Positions 1 through 9,022 of a stretch of 64,000 nucleotides of DNA are shown in pieces. Numbering within the stretch: position 1 is the first letter of the stretch; every line of letters begins with the position of its first letter. Where the stretch lies: contig JAMPIW010000007.1 in NCBI GenBank assembly GCA_040183005.1, forward strand, positions 372,001-436,000, written 5' to 3'. The DNA is from Gammaproteobacteria bacterium (GTDB taxonomy: Bacteria; Pseudomonadota; Gammaproteobacteria; Ga0077554; Ga007554). The translations under genes and the position numbers were made by a program. The notes under the pieces are model-generated. The model worked only from the letters and a program-made list of their open reading frames with translations, made no database searches and had not been told where the DNA came from.

Positions 1-1
1 T

Positions 2-1504
2 CGTGTGATTGAAGATACGCTTGGTGTCATCACCAAAAGCGTGAACTCAAAAATGTCGAATCGCATGTTTGAGCTATCCCGTGATACAAGAAATCATAAG
101 GAACAGAATGCATATTTTAATGCGTGCGACATTTTGAGTCGATCATCCGAAATTTTGGCGGGCCTTTTTCGCGCTGCCGTTCATGAGAGACTGATAAAAC
201 TTGGGCCCGATAAAATGAGGGTGAAACTGAGTGCGAAATCTGATAAGAACGGTCTTTCCACGCCCGAATTGTCCCTTATCGGAGATGAAGCGCTGACCGA
301 ATGGTTGTCTGTTTCTGATATTAATTATAGCGTTACATCTAAGCACAAGAAATTGCTCGTTGCGATAGAACAACGCATTTCCATAGTGTTGAATGTACGC
401 ATCGGTGAAGATAACAACCCTTATGCCCCCGGACTCTTTACAGAGTCTTTCTTGATAGCTATTAAAAGCCTTGACCTGGATCCTATAGTCAACACAGCCT
501 GTCTCGCGATTTTCAAGGATGTGTTTATCGAAAAATCATCCGATCTTTACGCGAGTCTCGACACTGTCCTGGTGGATTTCGGCGTATTGCCCGATCTAAA
601 GCTAAAGCACAAGGTGCTTTGGGGAAGTACGTCATCGCGAGCTGGTGTGCAGTCTCCGAATGCCCGTGGAGATGCCGACACGGCAGGGCGCAATCTATAC
701 CAGGTCGCTCACGAGATACGCAAACTCCGAGAAGAAATCGCTCAACAGATTTCTCGTCAAGCTGAAACTCCGCCTGTAACACAGGGTGACGCATCGCGAT
801 CAACGCAGATGCCTGATCAAGTGTACACAGCCTCTGATGTAATATCGGCTTTGGCCCGCTTGCAGGCGGATCACAGTGTACGTATCGCAGGCAGTAACGA
901 GCCCACAAATATCAAGGATCGCGTCCTCTCCATTCTGGAAGGCATTAATCCAGAAAGCGCCCATAAAGAGATCAGTGCACACGACAGCAGTATCATGAAT
1001 GTCGCTGGCGACCTGTTTCGTGCTGTTCAGAGTGATTCGCTCGTGGCTGACAGCGTTAGGCCTTGGCTCAAGCGTCTTGAATTGCCCATTCTCAGGCTTA
1101 CGCTTGAGGACAATGCGGTGTTTCTTGACAGGACTCATGTCGCACGCCAAGTACTAAACAAGATTGCCCAACTGGAAATTCATGACGACGAACTTGCGAG
1201 CTCCAGCCAAAGCGCCATTAGGAGCACGATTGATCGCCTGATAGACCGGATCAACAATGAGTTCGATGGGACCACTGATGTATTTGAGAAAATCCTTATA
1301 CAGCTGGACAGGCTAACTGAAATCCAGGATAAGGCCTATGCAGAAAATTTGAAGGATGTGATCACGGCGTGTGAACAAAACATCGTGGCTGCGGAATCGG
1401 GAGATGAGCCTGAAAGAGAGGAAGCAGGTTGTAATGTGGGAAAAATGGTTGAAGCAAGCACGCCGCCTCAAGGAGGGCGACTGGGTATTGTTTTTGACCA
1501 GTGA
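2..1504 (+). CDS. DUF1631-family protein, 5'-truncated by the window edge
   Basis: The reading frame is open to the window edge, so the N-terminus is missing. About 500 residues are visible. They are rich in charged helices (for example 'LSRDTRNHKEQNAYFNAC' near the start and 'RPWLKRLELPILRL' near residue 355), which matches my memory of DUF1631 proteins, a large proteobacterial family of unknown function. DUF1631 proteins usually end in a PilZ-like stretch ('GDWV.F ... YVFVN..G'). Here that stretch is absent from this frame and present in the next gene, which overlaps in another frame from about 1434. The last 20 or so residues after 'CNVGK' look like out-of-frame tail. So either the two are separate overlapping genes, or one fused gene carries a frameshift near 1400-1440. 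Family call moderately sure, function unknown. Confidence 0.65.
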   Translation, partial: RVIEDTLGVITKSVNSKMSNRMFELSRDTRNHKEQNAYFNACDILSRSSEILAGLFRAAVHERLIKLGPDKMRVKLSAKSDKNGLSTPELSLIGDEALTEWLSVSDINYSVTSKHKKLLVAIEQRISIVLNVRIGEDNNPYAPGLFTESFLIAIKSLDLDPIVNTACLAIFKDVFIEKSSDLYASLDTVLVDFGVLPDLKLKHKVLWGSTSSRAGVQSPNARGDADTAGRNLYQVAHEIRKLREEIAQQISRQAETPPVTQGDASRSTQMPDQVYTASDVISALARLQADHSVRIAGSNEPTNIKDRVLSILEGINPESAHKEISAHDSSIMNVAGDLFRAVQSDSLVADSVRPWLKRLELPILRLTLEDNAVFLDRTHVARQVLNKIAQLEIHDDELASSSQSAIRSTIDRLIDRINNEFDGTTDVFEKILIQLDRLTEIQDKAYAENLKDVITACEQNIVAAESGDEPEREEAGCNVGKMVEASTPPQGGRLGIVFDQ

Positions 1505-3020
1505 CGACAAGGCGCAGCGGCTCCGGGTTGCATGGCTCAGCGAGCTCAATGGCATATATGTGTTCGTGAATTCTCGGGGTTTGAAGGAGAAGGCAGTCGA
1601 CATCAAGGACCTTGCCAGAAAGATGCATCGAGGCACGGCCATACCGCTGGATAATACCGATGACCCGGCGATGGATCGCGCTCAGTATGCGGCATTGCAA
1701 GAATTGCACGAGCAATTGCTCTATGAAACCACTCATGATCAGTTGACTGGCCTGATCAGCCGACGGGAGTTTGAGTCCATGCTTGGCAAGGCAGTGGCAA
1801 GCTCCCAGCAGTCAGGATTGCGACATGTGTTATGTCTTGTCGACGTGGACAAGTTCAGCGCAGTCAACAACAGCTGCGGGTATGCGGGCGGTGACAAACT
1901 GCTCAAGGAATTGGCCGCCTTGCTTCAGAAAGAGTTGGATGGTCGAGGTGTGCTGGCGCGATTTGGTAGTGATGAGTTCGGCATGCTTGTGGAGAACTCT
2001 TCCCTTGATGATACTCTGGCTATTGCCGAGCAACAGATTGATGCCGTCACGAGTTACCGCTTCGAGTGGGAAGATAAGCGTTTTTCGGTAGCACTTAGTA
2101 TTGGGCTGGTTCCGGTGAATGCGCGCAACAATAGCATCACAGAGTTGTTGCAGGCAGCAGAATCGAGCTGTCATCTTGCTAAAGATATCGGAGGCAACCG
2201 GCTACAGGTCTATCATGCCGGCCATTCCCAGCTGGCGCAGCGCAGCGCGGTAATGAAGTGGGTCGGCAAAATCGATGAGATATTGGAGGAAGACCGCCTG
2301 TTGCTTTACTGTCAGCGCATAGAGCCGATTAATGGAGGCCCCTCGGTACAATCCCATTTTGAGATACTTCTTCGCGTCGTGGATGACCAGGGAAACATCC
2401 TGTCGCCCCATGAATTCATACAGGCGTCAGAATGGTACGGACGTATGGTGGCGGTGGACCGTTGGGTAATTACAAAGGTTTTTAAATGGATGGCGGACCA
2501 CCGCAACGCGCTTGAGGATGTCGCCGCTTTTACCATCAATCTTTCAGGGCAAAGTGTCACCGACGATAGCTTTATAGATTTCGTCCTTGAGCAGATGAAT
2601 AACACGCAAATTCCACAGCATAAAGTATGCTTCGAAGTCACGGAAACAGTCGGGATCACCAATCTTTCGGATGCGTCGGCATTTATAATGGAGATGAAAA
2701 AGACAGGCTGTACGTTTGCGCTGGATGATTTTGGAAGTGGCATGTCAAGCTATGCGTATCTTAAAAATTTGCCTGTGGATCTCATTAAAATCGACGGCAT
2801 ATTCGTAAAAAACATGGAGAGCAATTCAATCGACTATGCATTGGTAAAGTCTATTTGTGAAGTCGGTCACTTCATGAACAAAAAGGTAGTGGCGGAATTT
2901 GTGGAAAACGAAACGATTCTGAACCTGCTTCGCGAGATTGGCGTCGACTATGCGCAGGGTTATGTCATAGATAAGCCCGGCCCGCTAGACCGTCTTCTTG
3001 CAGTGAAAGGCATCCAGTAA
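1434..3020 (+). CDS. PilZ-like / degenerate GGDEF / EAL c-di-GMP protein
   Basis: Cyclic-di-GMP turnover protein of about 528 residues, predicted cytoplasmic. I chose ATG 1434 because AAAGAGAGGAAG lies about 10 nt upstream; a GTG at 1371 in the same frame is the alternative. Order of parts: a PilZ-like segment ('LKEGDWVLFLTSDD', 'GIYVFVNSRGLKEKAVD') in the first 70 residues, a GGDEF domain whose signature is 'RFGSDEFG' (GSDEF instead of GGDEF, so cyclase activity is doubtful), then an EAL domain. The EAL motif reads 'FEILLRV', and the other catalytic features are kept: 'FTINLSG', 'FEVTET', 'ALDDFGSGMSSYAYL' and 'DLIKIDG'. Phosphodiesterase activity is therefore plausible. The PilZ-like segment is the piece normally found at the C-terminus of DUF1631 proteins, so this may be the second half of one split protein. 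Confidence 0.85.
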   Translation: MWEKWLKQARRLKEGDWVLFLTSDDKAQRLRVAWLSELNGIYVFVNSRGLKEKAVDIKDLARKMHRGTAIPLDNTDDPAMDRAQYAALQELHEQLLYETTHDQLTGLISRREFESMLGKAVASSQQSGLRHVLCLVDVDKFSAVNNSCGYAGGDKLLKELAALLQKELDGRGVLARFGSDEFGMLVENSSLDDTLAIAEQQIDAVTSYRFEWEDKRFSVALSIGLVPVNARNNSITELLQAAESSCHLAKDIGGNRLQVYHAGHSQLAQRSAVMKWVGKIDEILEEDRLLLYCQRIEPINGGPSVQSHFEILLRVVDDQGNILSPHEFIQASEWYGRMVAVDRWVITKVFKWMADHRNALEDVAAFTINLSGQSVTDDSFIDFVLEQMNNTQIPQHKVCFEVTETVGITNLSDASAFIMEMKKTGCTFALDDFGSGMSSYAYLKNLPVDLIKIDGIFVKNMESNSIDYALVKSICEVGHFMNKKVVAEFVENETILNLLREIGVDYAQGYVIDKPGPLDRLLAVKGIQ

Positions 3021-3096
3021 TCCCGATCCAATATTAAGTCTGCCTCAAGGGGCGGCTGGGCCAGGGTGCTACTGAACCGCCGTAATATTCCGAATC

Positions 3097-3264
3097 CTAG
3101 CAGCCTGTCGGACTTAGGTCGAATCTACTGCGAAAGCGGGAGAGCGGTCCATTTTTCCGCTATTTTTCGTTAAATAGTGCCAGCTATTCTCCTCAAAATA
3201 GCGAAAAACTGTCCTCGCTCTCCCACTTTCTCGCTACGATCCCCTAAGTCCGACAGGCTGCTAG
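3097..3264. repeat. Foldback MITE-like element, copy A1
   Basis: A 168-bp element whose two halves are imperfect reverse complements over almost the whole length. The outer arms are CTAGCAGCCTGTCGGACTTAG on the left and its reverse complement on the right; they are perfect over 21 nt including CTAG. If the repeat proper starts at GCAGCC, it is flanked by TA on both sides, as expected for a TA-targeting (IS630/mariner-type) MITE. A second copy lies at 41499-41663. No transposase gene is inside. The right half overlaps the 3' end of the downstream minus-strand gene and supplies its last 30 codons and stop. Confidence 0.85.
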
Positions 3265-6166
3265 CGTTAAAAAAACGCCTTCGATTACGCAGTTTATATA
3301 CCGTCATCCCCAAAATCCCAAGTAAAAATACACCGGCGGCAAAGGGATGCATTACGGTGTATATCACGGGGGTCAGGGCTACCCTGGTGGCGATCTTCAG
3401 GTTTTCATGATGTGCGATTAGATCCGCAATCGGGGGTGAATATCTGTAATACAGATCAACAAACGCCCTGCCTGCGCGATGGGGCATGAGCACCCTGTCC
3501 CTGAAGTCCCTAAGCGTTTGCACGTGGGGGTCGAGATATGATCCATACGCGGCAGTGGCGATGAAACAGCCGCCGCCGGTGCCGGCAGTTGTGCCGCCGC
3601 CACCGGGGGAGGGCGCGGCAGTTACTGTGATGTTTGCCGCAGCACGGTTGTTCGCCGCGTCAGGGTCGTTTTCGTTTTCTGTCGCTGTGGCGGCATTGCT
3701 GAGCGTCCCCCCTGCCGTGGGGATAATGACGATAGTTAGAGTTGCACTGGCGCCGCTATTGAGTGTTCCCAAAGCACAGGTGGTGGCGCCGCTGCAACTA
3801 CCCTGGCTCGGCGTGGCGGATATAAGAGTTCCACCGGCAGGCAGGGCATCTCTAAGCGTTACACCCGTGGCGGCATCGGGGCCGTTATTGGTTACGGTGA
3901 TGGTATAAGTGAGATTGCTTCCCGCCGTCACCGGGTTTGGCGTGCCGGTTTTTGTAACGGAAAGGTCGGCAATGCCAGGTGCGGTGATCTTGACTGCGAA
4001 GGCGTCGTCCAGGCCACCGGGCAGAGACTGGAAGGCGCCTGATGTGGTGGGAAAGTTTGTCGTTGGGGTGGCGCCGGTGAGGTAGATGGCGCGGGAGGTG
4101 TCCACAGCGATGCCGTAGCCCGCATCATTGCCCGTGCCGCCGAGATACGTGGAGTAGATGAGTGCAGCGCCTGTGGCGTTCAACCTAGTCACGAAGGCAT
4201 CGGAAAGTCCGCCGCCAAGGGCAGGCTGGGTGGGATTCGCGGTGGGGAAGTTGGGCGACCAGGTAACGCCAGTCATATAAGCATTGCCATCGCCATCTAC
4301 GGCGATGCCGTAACCAAGGTCGTTGTCGTTGCCGCCGAGGTAGGTGGAATAATCAGGTGCGGCGCGGCTTGTATTTATCTTGGTGACAAAGACATCTTCA
4401 TTTCCGCGAAAGCGGGTTTGAAAGGCGGAGGAGGTGACCGGAAAGTCGGTTGAGCGAGTGGTGCCCGTTACATAGATTCCACCCGATACGTCCACGGCGA
4501 TAGCCGTGCCTTGCTCACCGCTGCTGCCGCCGAGATAGGTGGAGTAGGCGAGCGCTGATCCTGCGGCATTCAGTTTTGTGACGAAGGCATCGCCTCCACC
4601 GGCGAAGTTGGCCTGGAAGGCTGGCGTAGTTACAGGGAAGCTCTTCGATGTGGGGTCGCCCGTGGCAGACATGGTAACGCCCGTCACGTAGGCATTGGCG
4701 GCATTATCCACAGCTATGCTGGAGCCTTCGTCATTGCGTCCGCCACCAAGATAGGTGGAATAGACGAGCGCGGATCCCGTAGCATTCAATTTCGTTATAA
4801 AGGCATCGAAATCAGTCGCCGGATTGCCGCCTTTGTCGCGTTGCAATGGGGTTGCTGTGGGGAAATCAGCCGATCCGGTGCTTCCGGTGATGTACGTATT
4901 GCCGGAGGTATCAACGGCGATACCGTGGCCCAGGTCATTGCCATTTCCGCCCAAATAGGTGGAGTAGACCAACGTGCCATTGTTATCCAATTTCGTGACG
5001 AAGACGTTGTCGCCCCCAAGGGGGGTGGCTTGGTAAGCTGACTTGGTGGTGGTGAAGTTGGTTGATAAGGTATTGCCTGTTACATAGGCGTTACCGCTCG
5101 TATCCACGGCGATGCCGCGTCCTTCGTCACTGTTGCTGCCGCCCAAATAGGTGGAATAGATCAGCGCGCCACTGCTATCCAATTTCATTACGAAGACATC
5201 ACCTGTCCCGGAAAAACTCGCGGTACCGGTTGTGGGAAAATTGGTGGAGAAGGTGTTGCCAGTAATGTAGGCATTGCCTGCGGTATCCACGGCAATCGCG
5301 CTGCCTGAATCGCTACCGTTGCCGCCAAGGTAGGTCGACCAGGAAAGCACCGGGTCGATGACAAGGGGTTTGCCGGCATCATAGGCGGCGATATGGAAGC
5401 CCGCCGCATGTTTGTTCTTGAGCACATAGTGGCCAGCGACACTCTTTTTGACGCCGTTGATGACCTGATAAATGCGTGGCTTGTGCTGGCGGATTTCGCC
5501 GCTGGTGGTGGGCAGAACCAGATCGCCCTGGGTGTCGATTTTCAGTGACGTTCCCGGCGCACCCTCGAAGGCAAGCGTAATCATTCGGGGATCGGTGCCG
5601 GGAGCGACAACAAAATCGTATTCCAATTGGCGCTGATTGCCGTAGTAGACCAGATCCACGCCGGGATAGACATCCTGGTACGTGACCCGCGCATAGCGTG
5701 GTATCTGGGCGTGCCATTTATTGGGATCATTGCCGATGAAATAATTGCTCTGGCCGGGCTGTGGTTCTGTCCCGGTGATTTTGGGATTGGGATTGGCGCC
5801 AGCCAACTTCATGCGCAGCACGCTGCCTGTTTTTCCGCTTGCGGTAGTCTTGCGCAAGACCAGCATGGCCTCGCGGGGAGTTAAAAACAGGGTGTGGCCG
5901 TTGCCGCGTGACAGGAATTTTACACGGGCGTTGGCCTGACCTTGATTGACCTCGAAAGTGAGTGGCGATTTTCCATAACTTTCCACGATGATTGCACGAG
6001 CGGTTTTGCCGGGAGCAAAGAGGGCAGGCGGGATTTTGTCAGGCGCCTTCGGTGCGGGGAGAGGCTGCGCGGCGCGGGCGTTGCCGGAGAATCCAGGCAT
6101 GATGAAGGCCGTGACGGCCAGTAGTCCCATGGCCGACACAAGAAGCACCGTCCGGTTGTTACGCAT
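3170..6166 (-). CDS. Secreted SBBP beta-propeller/DUF11 protein with CFI-box C-terminus
   Basis: A 998-residue exported protein. The start is supported by AAGGAAAAGGGGG upstream and a signal peptide (residues 1-32, 'LLAVTAFIMPGFSGNARA'). Next comes an N-terminal domain of the DUF7948 type ('FEVNQGQANARVKFLSRG'), then seven SBBP repeats marked by 'STYLGG.......GIAVD..GN.Y.TG', then one DUF11 domain ('ADLSVTKTGTPNPVTAG') around residues 720-830. The C-terminus carries the CFI-box motif 'GGGCFIATAAYGS', a conserved 'YYRYSPPIADLI' segment, one hydrophobic helix and a basic tail 'KLRNRRRF', as in CFI-box-CTERM proteins thought to be processed or anchored at the surface. After 'FFNA' the last 30 residues are encoded by a MITE, so the native C-terminus has been extended or replaced. 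Ligand unknown; a cell-surface structural or adhesive role is inferred. Confidence 0.85.
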   Translation of the reverse strand: MRNNRTVLLVSAMGLLAVTAFIMPGFSGNARAAQPLPAPKAPDKIPPALFAPGKTARAIIVESYGKSPLTFEVNQGQANARVKFLSRGNGHTLFLTPREAMLVLRKTTASGKTGSVLRMKLAGANPNPKITGTEPQPGQSNYFIGNDPNKWHAQIPRYARVTYQDVYPGVDLVYYGNQRQLEYDFVVAPGTDPRMITLAFEGAPGTSLKIDTQGDLVLPTTSGEIRQHKPRIYQVINGVKKSVAGHYVLKNKHAAGFHIAAYDAGKPLVIDPVLSWSTYLGGNGSDSGSAIAVDTAGNAYITGNTFSTNFPTTGTASFSGTGDVFVMKLDSSGALIYSTYLGGSNSDEGRGIAVDTSGNAYVTGNTLSTNFTTTKSAYQATPLGGDNVFVTKLDNNGTLVYSTYLGGNGNDLGHGIAVDTSGNTYITGSTGSADFPTATPLQRDKGGNPATDFDAFITKLNATGSALVYSTYLGGGRNDEGSSIAVDNAANAYVTGVTMSATGDPTSKSFPVTTPAFQANFAGGGDAFVTKLNAAGSALAYSTYLGGSSGEQGTAIAVDVSGGIYVTGTTRSTDFPVTSSAFQTRFRGNEDVFVTKINTSRAAPDYSTYLGGNDNDLGYGIAVDGDGNAYMTGVTWSPNFPTANPTQPALGGGLSDAFVTRLNATGAALIYSTYLGGTGNDAGYGIAVDTSRAIYLTGATPTTNFPTTSGAFQSLPGGLDDAFAVKITAPGIADLSVTKTGTPNPVTAGSNLTYTITVTNNGPDAATGVTLRDALPAGGTLISATPSQGSCSGATTCALGTLNSGASATLTIVIIPTAGGTLSNAATATENENDPDAANNRAAANITVTAAPSPGGGGTTAGTGGGCFIATAAYGSYLDPHVQTLRDFRDRVLMPHRAGRAFVDLYYRYSPPIADLIAHHENLKIATRVALTPVIYTVMHPFAAGVFLLGILGMTVYKLRNRRRFFNASSLSDLGDRSEKVGERGQFFAILRRIAGTI

Positions 6167-6206
6167 ATCCCGCTACCCCCTTTTCCTTGCGAATGCGTCG
6201 GAGGGA

Positions 6207-6334
6207 TTTAACCTAAAAACGGCAGTTGACCGCTTCCCTGTATGGCTAGCAATATGTTTTTAACAGACTTTAGCATACCCTGCGGGTTCGCCTGTTTGGT
6301 GGGGCCCGCTACGAGGTGCCGTTTTTAGGTTTAA
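6207..6334. repeat. Inverted-repeat element B, copy B1
   Basis: About 128 bp bounded by TTTAACCTAAAAACGGCA on the left and the reverse complement of TTAAACCTAAAAACGGCA on the right (one mismatch over 18 nt). It sits between the start of the SBBP gene and the glnD stop codon. Related copies lie at 17539-17788 (both ends) and 25965-26043 (left end only). No ORF. It looks like a small non-autonomous element. Confidence 0.75.
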
Positions 6335-6358
6335 CCTGCTGCGTGGTTTACTATCCGC

Positions 6359-9022
6359 TCAATCCTCTTTTTTGTCCAGATAGCTGACGAGAGTTTCGCG
6401 CAGGCAATCAAACTGTGCTTCTGAGTGCAATGGCTGATTATTTTTATCGGTGACAAAAAACACGTCTTCGGCGCGCGCACCGAAGGTGGCGATTTTGGCG
6501 TTTTGCAGTCGTACGTCGCATTCCATGAAGGCCCGGCCAATGCGCGAGAGCAGCCCGGGCCGATCTGCAGTGATTAGCTCCATTACGGTGCGCTGGTTGC
6601 TCGCGTCGAGACTAAACGTGATTTCGGTGGGAGTTGGAAAGAATTTAAGCCGCCGTGATGGACGCCGGCTGACATGGGTCCGTTTTTCACCACCTTGTCC
6701 AAGATGTTGTTTGAGGGTGTCAAGAATCTCCTGGATGCGATAGGCGTTGGCAATGGGTTCTCCCGACGCCTCCAGAACTATATAGGTGTCCAGCGTGAAA
6801 CCGTTATGCGATGTGATGATGCGCGCGTCAACGATGGTCAGCCCCAGTTGGTCAAACGCCTGGGTCGTGGTGGCAAAGAGATGATCCTGATCATAGGTAT
6901 AGATGAAGATTTCCGTGCCTCCGCGCGGGGTTTGCTGGCGCACCAGGACCAGCGGCAAACTCGCCGGGGAGCAATGACTGATGGCTTGGCTGTGCCAGGC
7001 TATTTCATCGGCGGAGTGGCGCAGGAAATAGTCGTCGCCCAGCTCATGCCATAGCTTCTCAATGGACGCATCGTCGAGTGCATGTTGTTTTAACAGGGCG
7101 GACGCCTGTTGCTTGACTCCGGTGATCCGCTCGGTACTGTCGATGATATGTTCCAGGCCGCGCCGCAATGCGCGCTTGGTTGACTTGTAGAGTTCCGTCA
7201 GCAGTGAATCTTTCCAGCTATTCCACAGCGTCGGATTTGTGCCGCGGATATCTGCCACGGTGAGCAGGTAGAGGTAGTCCAGGTGCACCTGATCTCCGAC
7301 TGTCGCGGCGAAGGCGGCGATCACCTGTGGATCCGAGATATCCTTGCGTTGTGCGGTGCTGGACATGATTAGATGGTGTTTTACCAGCCAGCCGACGAAG
7401 CGTGCATCATACTGGCTCATGCCGTGATGCAGGCAGAACTCCATGGCATCATGCGCGCCGAGCTCGGAATGATCTCCTCCCCGGCCCTTGGCGATATCAT
7501 GGAAAAAACCGGCCAGGTTCAGGATCTCGGGTTTGGGTATGCGCTGTACAATGTCACTGCACAGTGGTAGTTCATGGGCGAATTCCGGTACTGTGAGACG
7601 GCGCAGGTTGCGCACTACCATCAGCGTATGTTCGTCCACGGTATACACGTGGAATAAGTCGTATTGCATCTGACCGACGATAGCGCCGAACATCGGCGCA
7701 TAGGCGGCAAGCACGCCGTAGCGGTTCATGCGCCGCAGTTCGTGGGTGATGCCGTGTGGCTGGCGCATGATCTCCATGAACAGGCTGCGGTTGCGCAGGT
7801 CATCGCGGAATGTGTCATTGATCAGGTAGCGGTGGTCGCGGATCAGGCGGATGGTCGTGGCGCGCACCCCCTTCAACTCCCGGTGCTGTTGCAGCAACAG
7901 GAAGATTTCCAGCAAGGCAAAAGGATAACGCCGGAACACGCCGTCGTGCGTTACCTCGATAAATCCATTGCGCGCCTGAAAGCGGTTGTTGATGGGTGCT
8001 GCCACCGCCTCGCTGTCTGCATAGAGGATGGCCTCCTGGAAGAGTTGCAGCAGCATTTCATTGAGTCGGCTCAGCTCCATGATGGTGCGGTAATACTCTT
8101 TCATGAACTGCTCAACGGCGAGCCGGTGCTCCTCGTCATGGTAACCGAACTGCTGAGCCAGGGCGTGTTGATGATCAAACAGCAGCCTGTCCTCGCGCCG
8201 GCCAGTCAAGGTATGCAGCGCGAACCTTACCTGCCAGAGAAAATTCTGGCCTGCGATCAGCGCCTGATATTCGGATTCAGTGAGGAACCCGTGATCGACC
8301 AGATCATGCAGGGTGGTGGCGCCAAAATGGCGCTTAGCCACCCAGCCGATCATCTGGATGTCGCGCAGCCCACCTGGTCCTTCCTTGACGTTCGGTTCCA
8401 GATTGTAGGCGGTGTCGTGATATTTGGCGTGCCGGGCAATCTGCTCCTGCCATTTAGCTTCGAAAAAGCGCCGGCTAGGCCAGATCCGTCCCGGACCCGT
8501 GGCGGTGCGCATCGCCTCGAACAACGGCTGTGGCCCGTCCAGCAGGCGCGCTTCCATGAGGTTGGTCGCCACTGTAATGTCGCGCTCGGCCTCGGATACG
8601 CACTCCTGCAGCGAGCGCACGCTATGTCCCACCTCCAGGCCGATATCCCAGAGGAGTATCAAAAACCGTTCGAGCCGTTCCTGGTAGATTTGATGATTGT
8701 TGTCGCGCAGCAGCACCAGCAGATCGATATCCGATCCGGGGTGGAGTTCGCCGCGTCCATAGCCGCCGACTGCCACCAGGGCAAGATCATCGCTATCGTT
8801 ATTGATGACCAGCCGGTGCCACGCCTGGATTACAAAGTAATCAATGGCTTCGGCACGGCTGCGCACCAGCTCGGCGGCGGGCGTGCCATTGAGGAAGCGC
8901 TCTTTAATCGCCTGATGGGCCGATTGCAGGGTGGCGCGGAATGGCGGGAGAGAGTTGCCGCCCTTGTTCAGGGCATCTTCAAAGGCTGTCTTGTCAAACA
9001 GGGGCAGGTTGTTAGATGTCAT
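6359..9022 (-). CDS. glnD: Bifunctional PII uridylyltransferase/uridylyl-removing enzyme
   Basis: GlnD senses glutamine and uridylylates or deuridylylates PII proteins, setting nitrogen assimilation through GlnE/glutamine synthetase and NtrB/C. At 887 residues it has the family's normal length. The nucleotidyltransferase motif is 'VAVGGYGRGELHPGSDID' at about residues 83-100, with the metal-binding aspartates D98 and D100. A central HD hydrolase domain shows 'FFHDIAKGRGGDHSELG'. Two C-terminal ACT domains follow ('ATTTQAFDQLGLTIVDARI' and 'ITADRPGLLSRIGRAF'). It is the second gene of a map-glnD pair: the map stop region overlaps its start by 11 bp, which suggests translational coupling. Cytoplasmic. 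No sign of damage. Confidence 0.97.
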   Translation of the reverse strand: MTSNNLPLFDKTAFEDALNKGGNSLPPFRATLQSAHQAIKERFLNGTPAAELVRSRAEAIDYFVIQAWHRLVINNDSDDLALVAVGGYGRGELHPGSDIDLLVLLRDNNHQIYQERLERFLILLWDIGLEVGHSVRSLQECVSEAERDITVATNLMEARLLDGPQPLFEAMRTATGPGRIWPSRRFFEAKWQEQIARHAKYHDTAYNLEPNVKEGPGGLRDIQMIGWVAKRHFGATTLHDLVDHGFLTESEYQALIAGQNFLWQVRFALHTLTGRREDRLLFDHQHALAQQFGYHDEEHRLAVEQFMKEYYRTIMELSRLNEMLLQLFQEAILYADSEAVAAPINNRFQARNGFIEVTHDGVFRRYPFALLEIFLLLQQHRELKGVRATTIRLIRDHRYLINDTFRDDLRNRSLFMEIMRQPHGITHELRRMNRYGVLAAYAPMFGAIVGQMQYDLFHVYTVDEHTLMVVRNLRRLTVPEFAHELPLCSDIVQRIPKPEILNLAGFFHDIAKGRGGDHSELGAHDAMEFCLHHGMSQYDARFVGWLVKHHLIMSSTAQRKDISDPQVIAAFAATVGDQVHLDYLYLLTVADIRGTNPTLWNSWKDSLLTELYKSTKRALRRGLEHIIDSTERITGVKQQASALLKQHALDDASIEKLWHELGDDYFLRHSADEIAWHSQAISHCSPASLPLVLVRQQTPRGGTEIFIYTYDQDHLFATTTQAFDQLGLTIVDARIITSHNGFTLDTYIVLEASGEPIANAYRIQEILDTLKQHLGQGGEKRTHVSRRPSRRLKFFPTPTEITFSLDASNQRTVMELITADRPGLLSRIGRAFMECDVRLQNAKIATFGARAEDVFFVTDKNNQPLHSEAQFDCLRETLVSYLDKKED

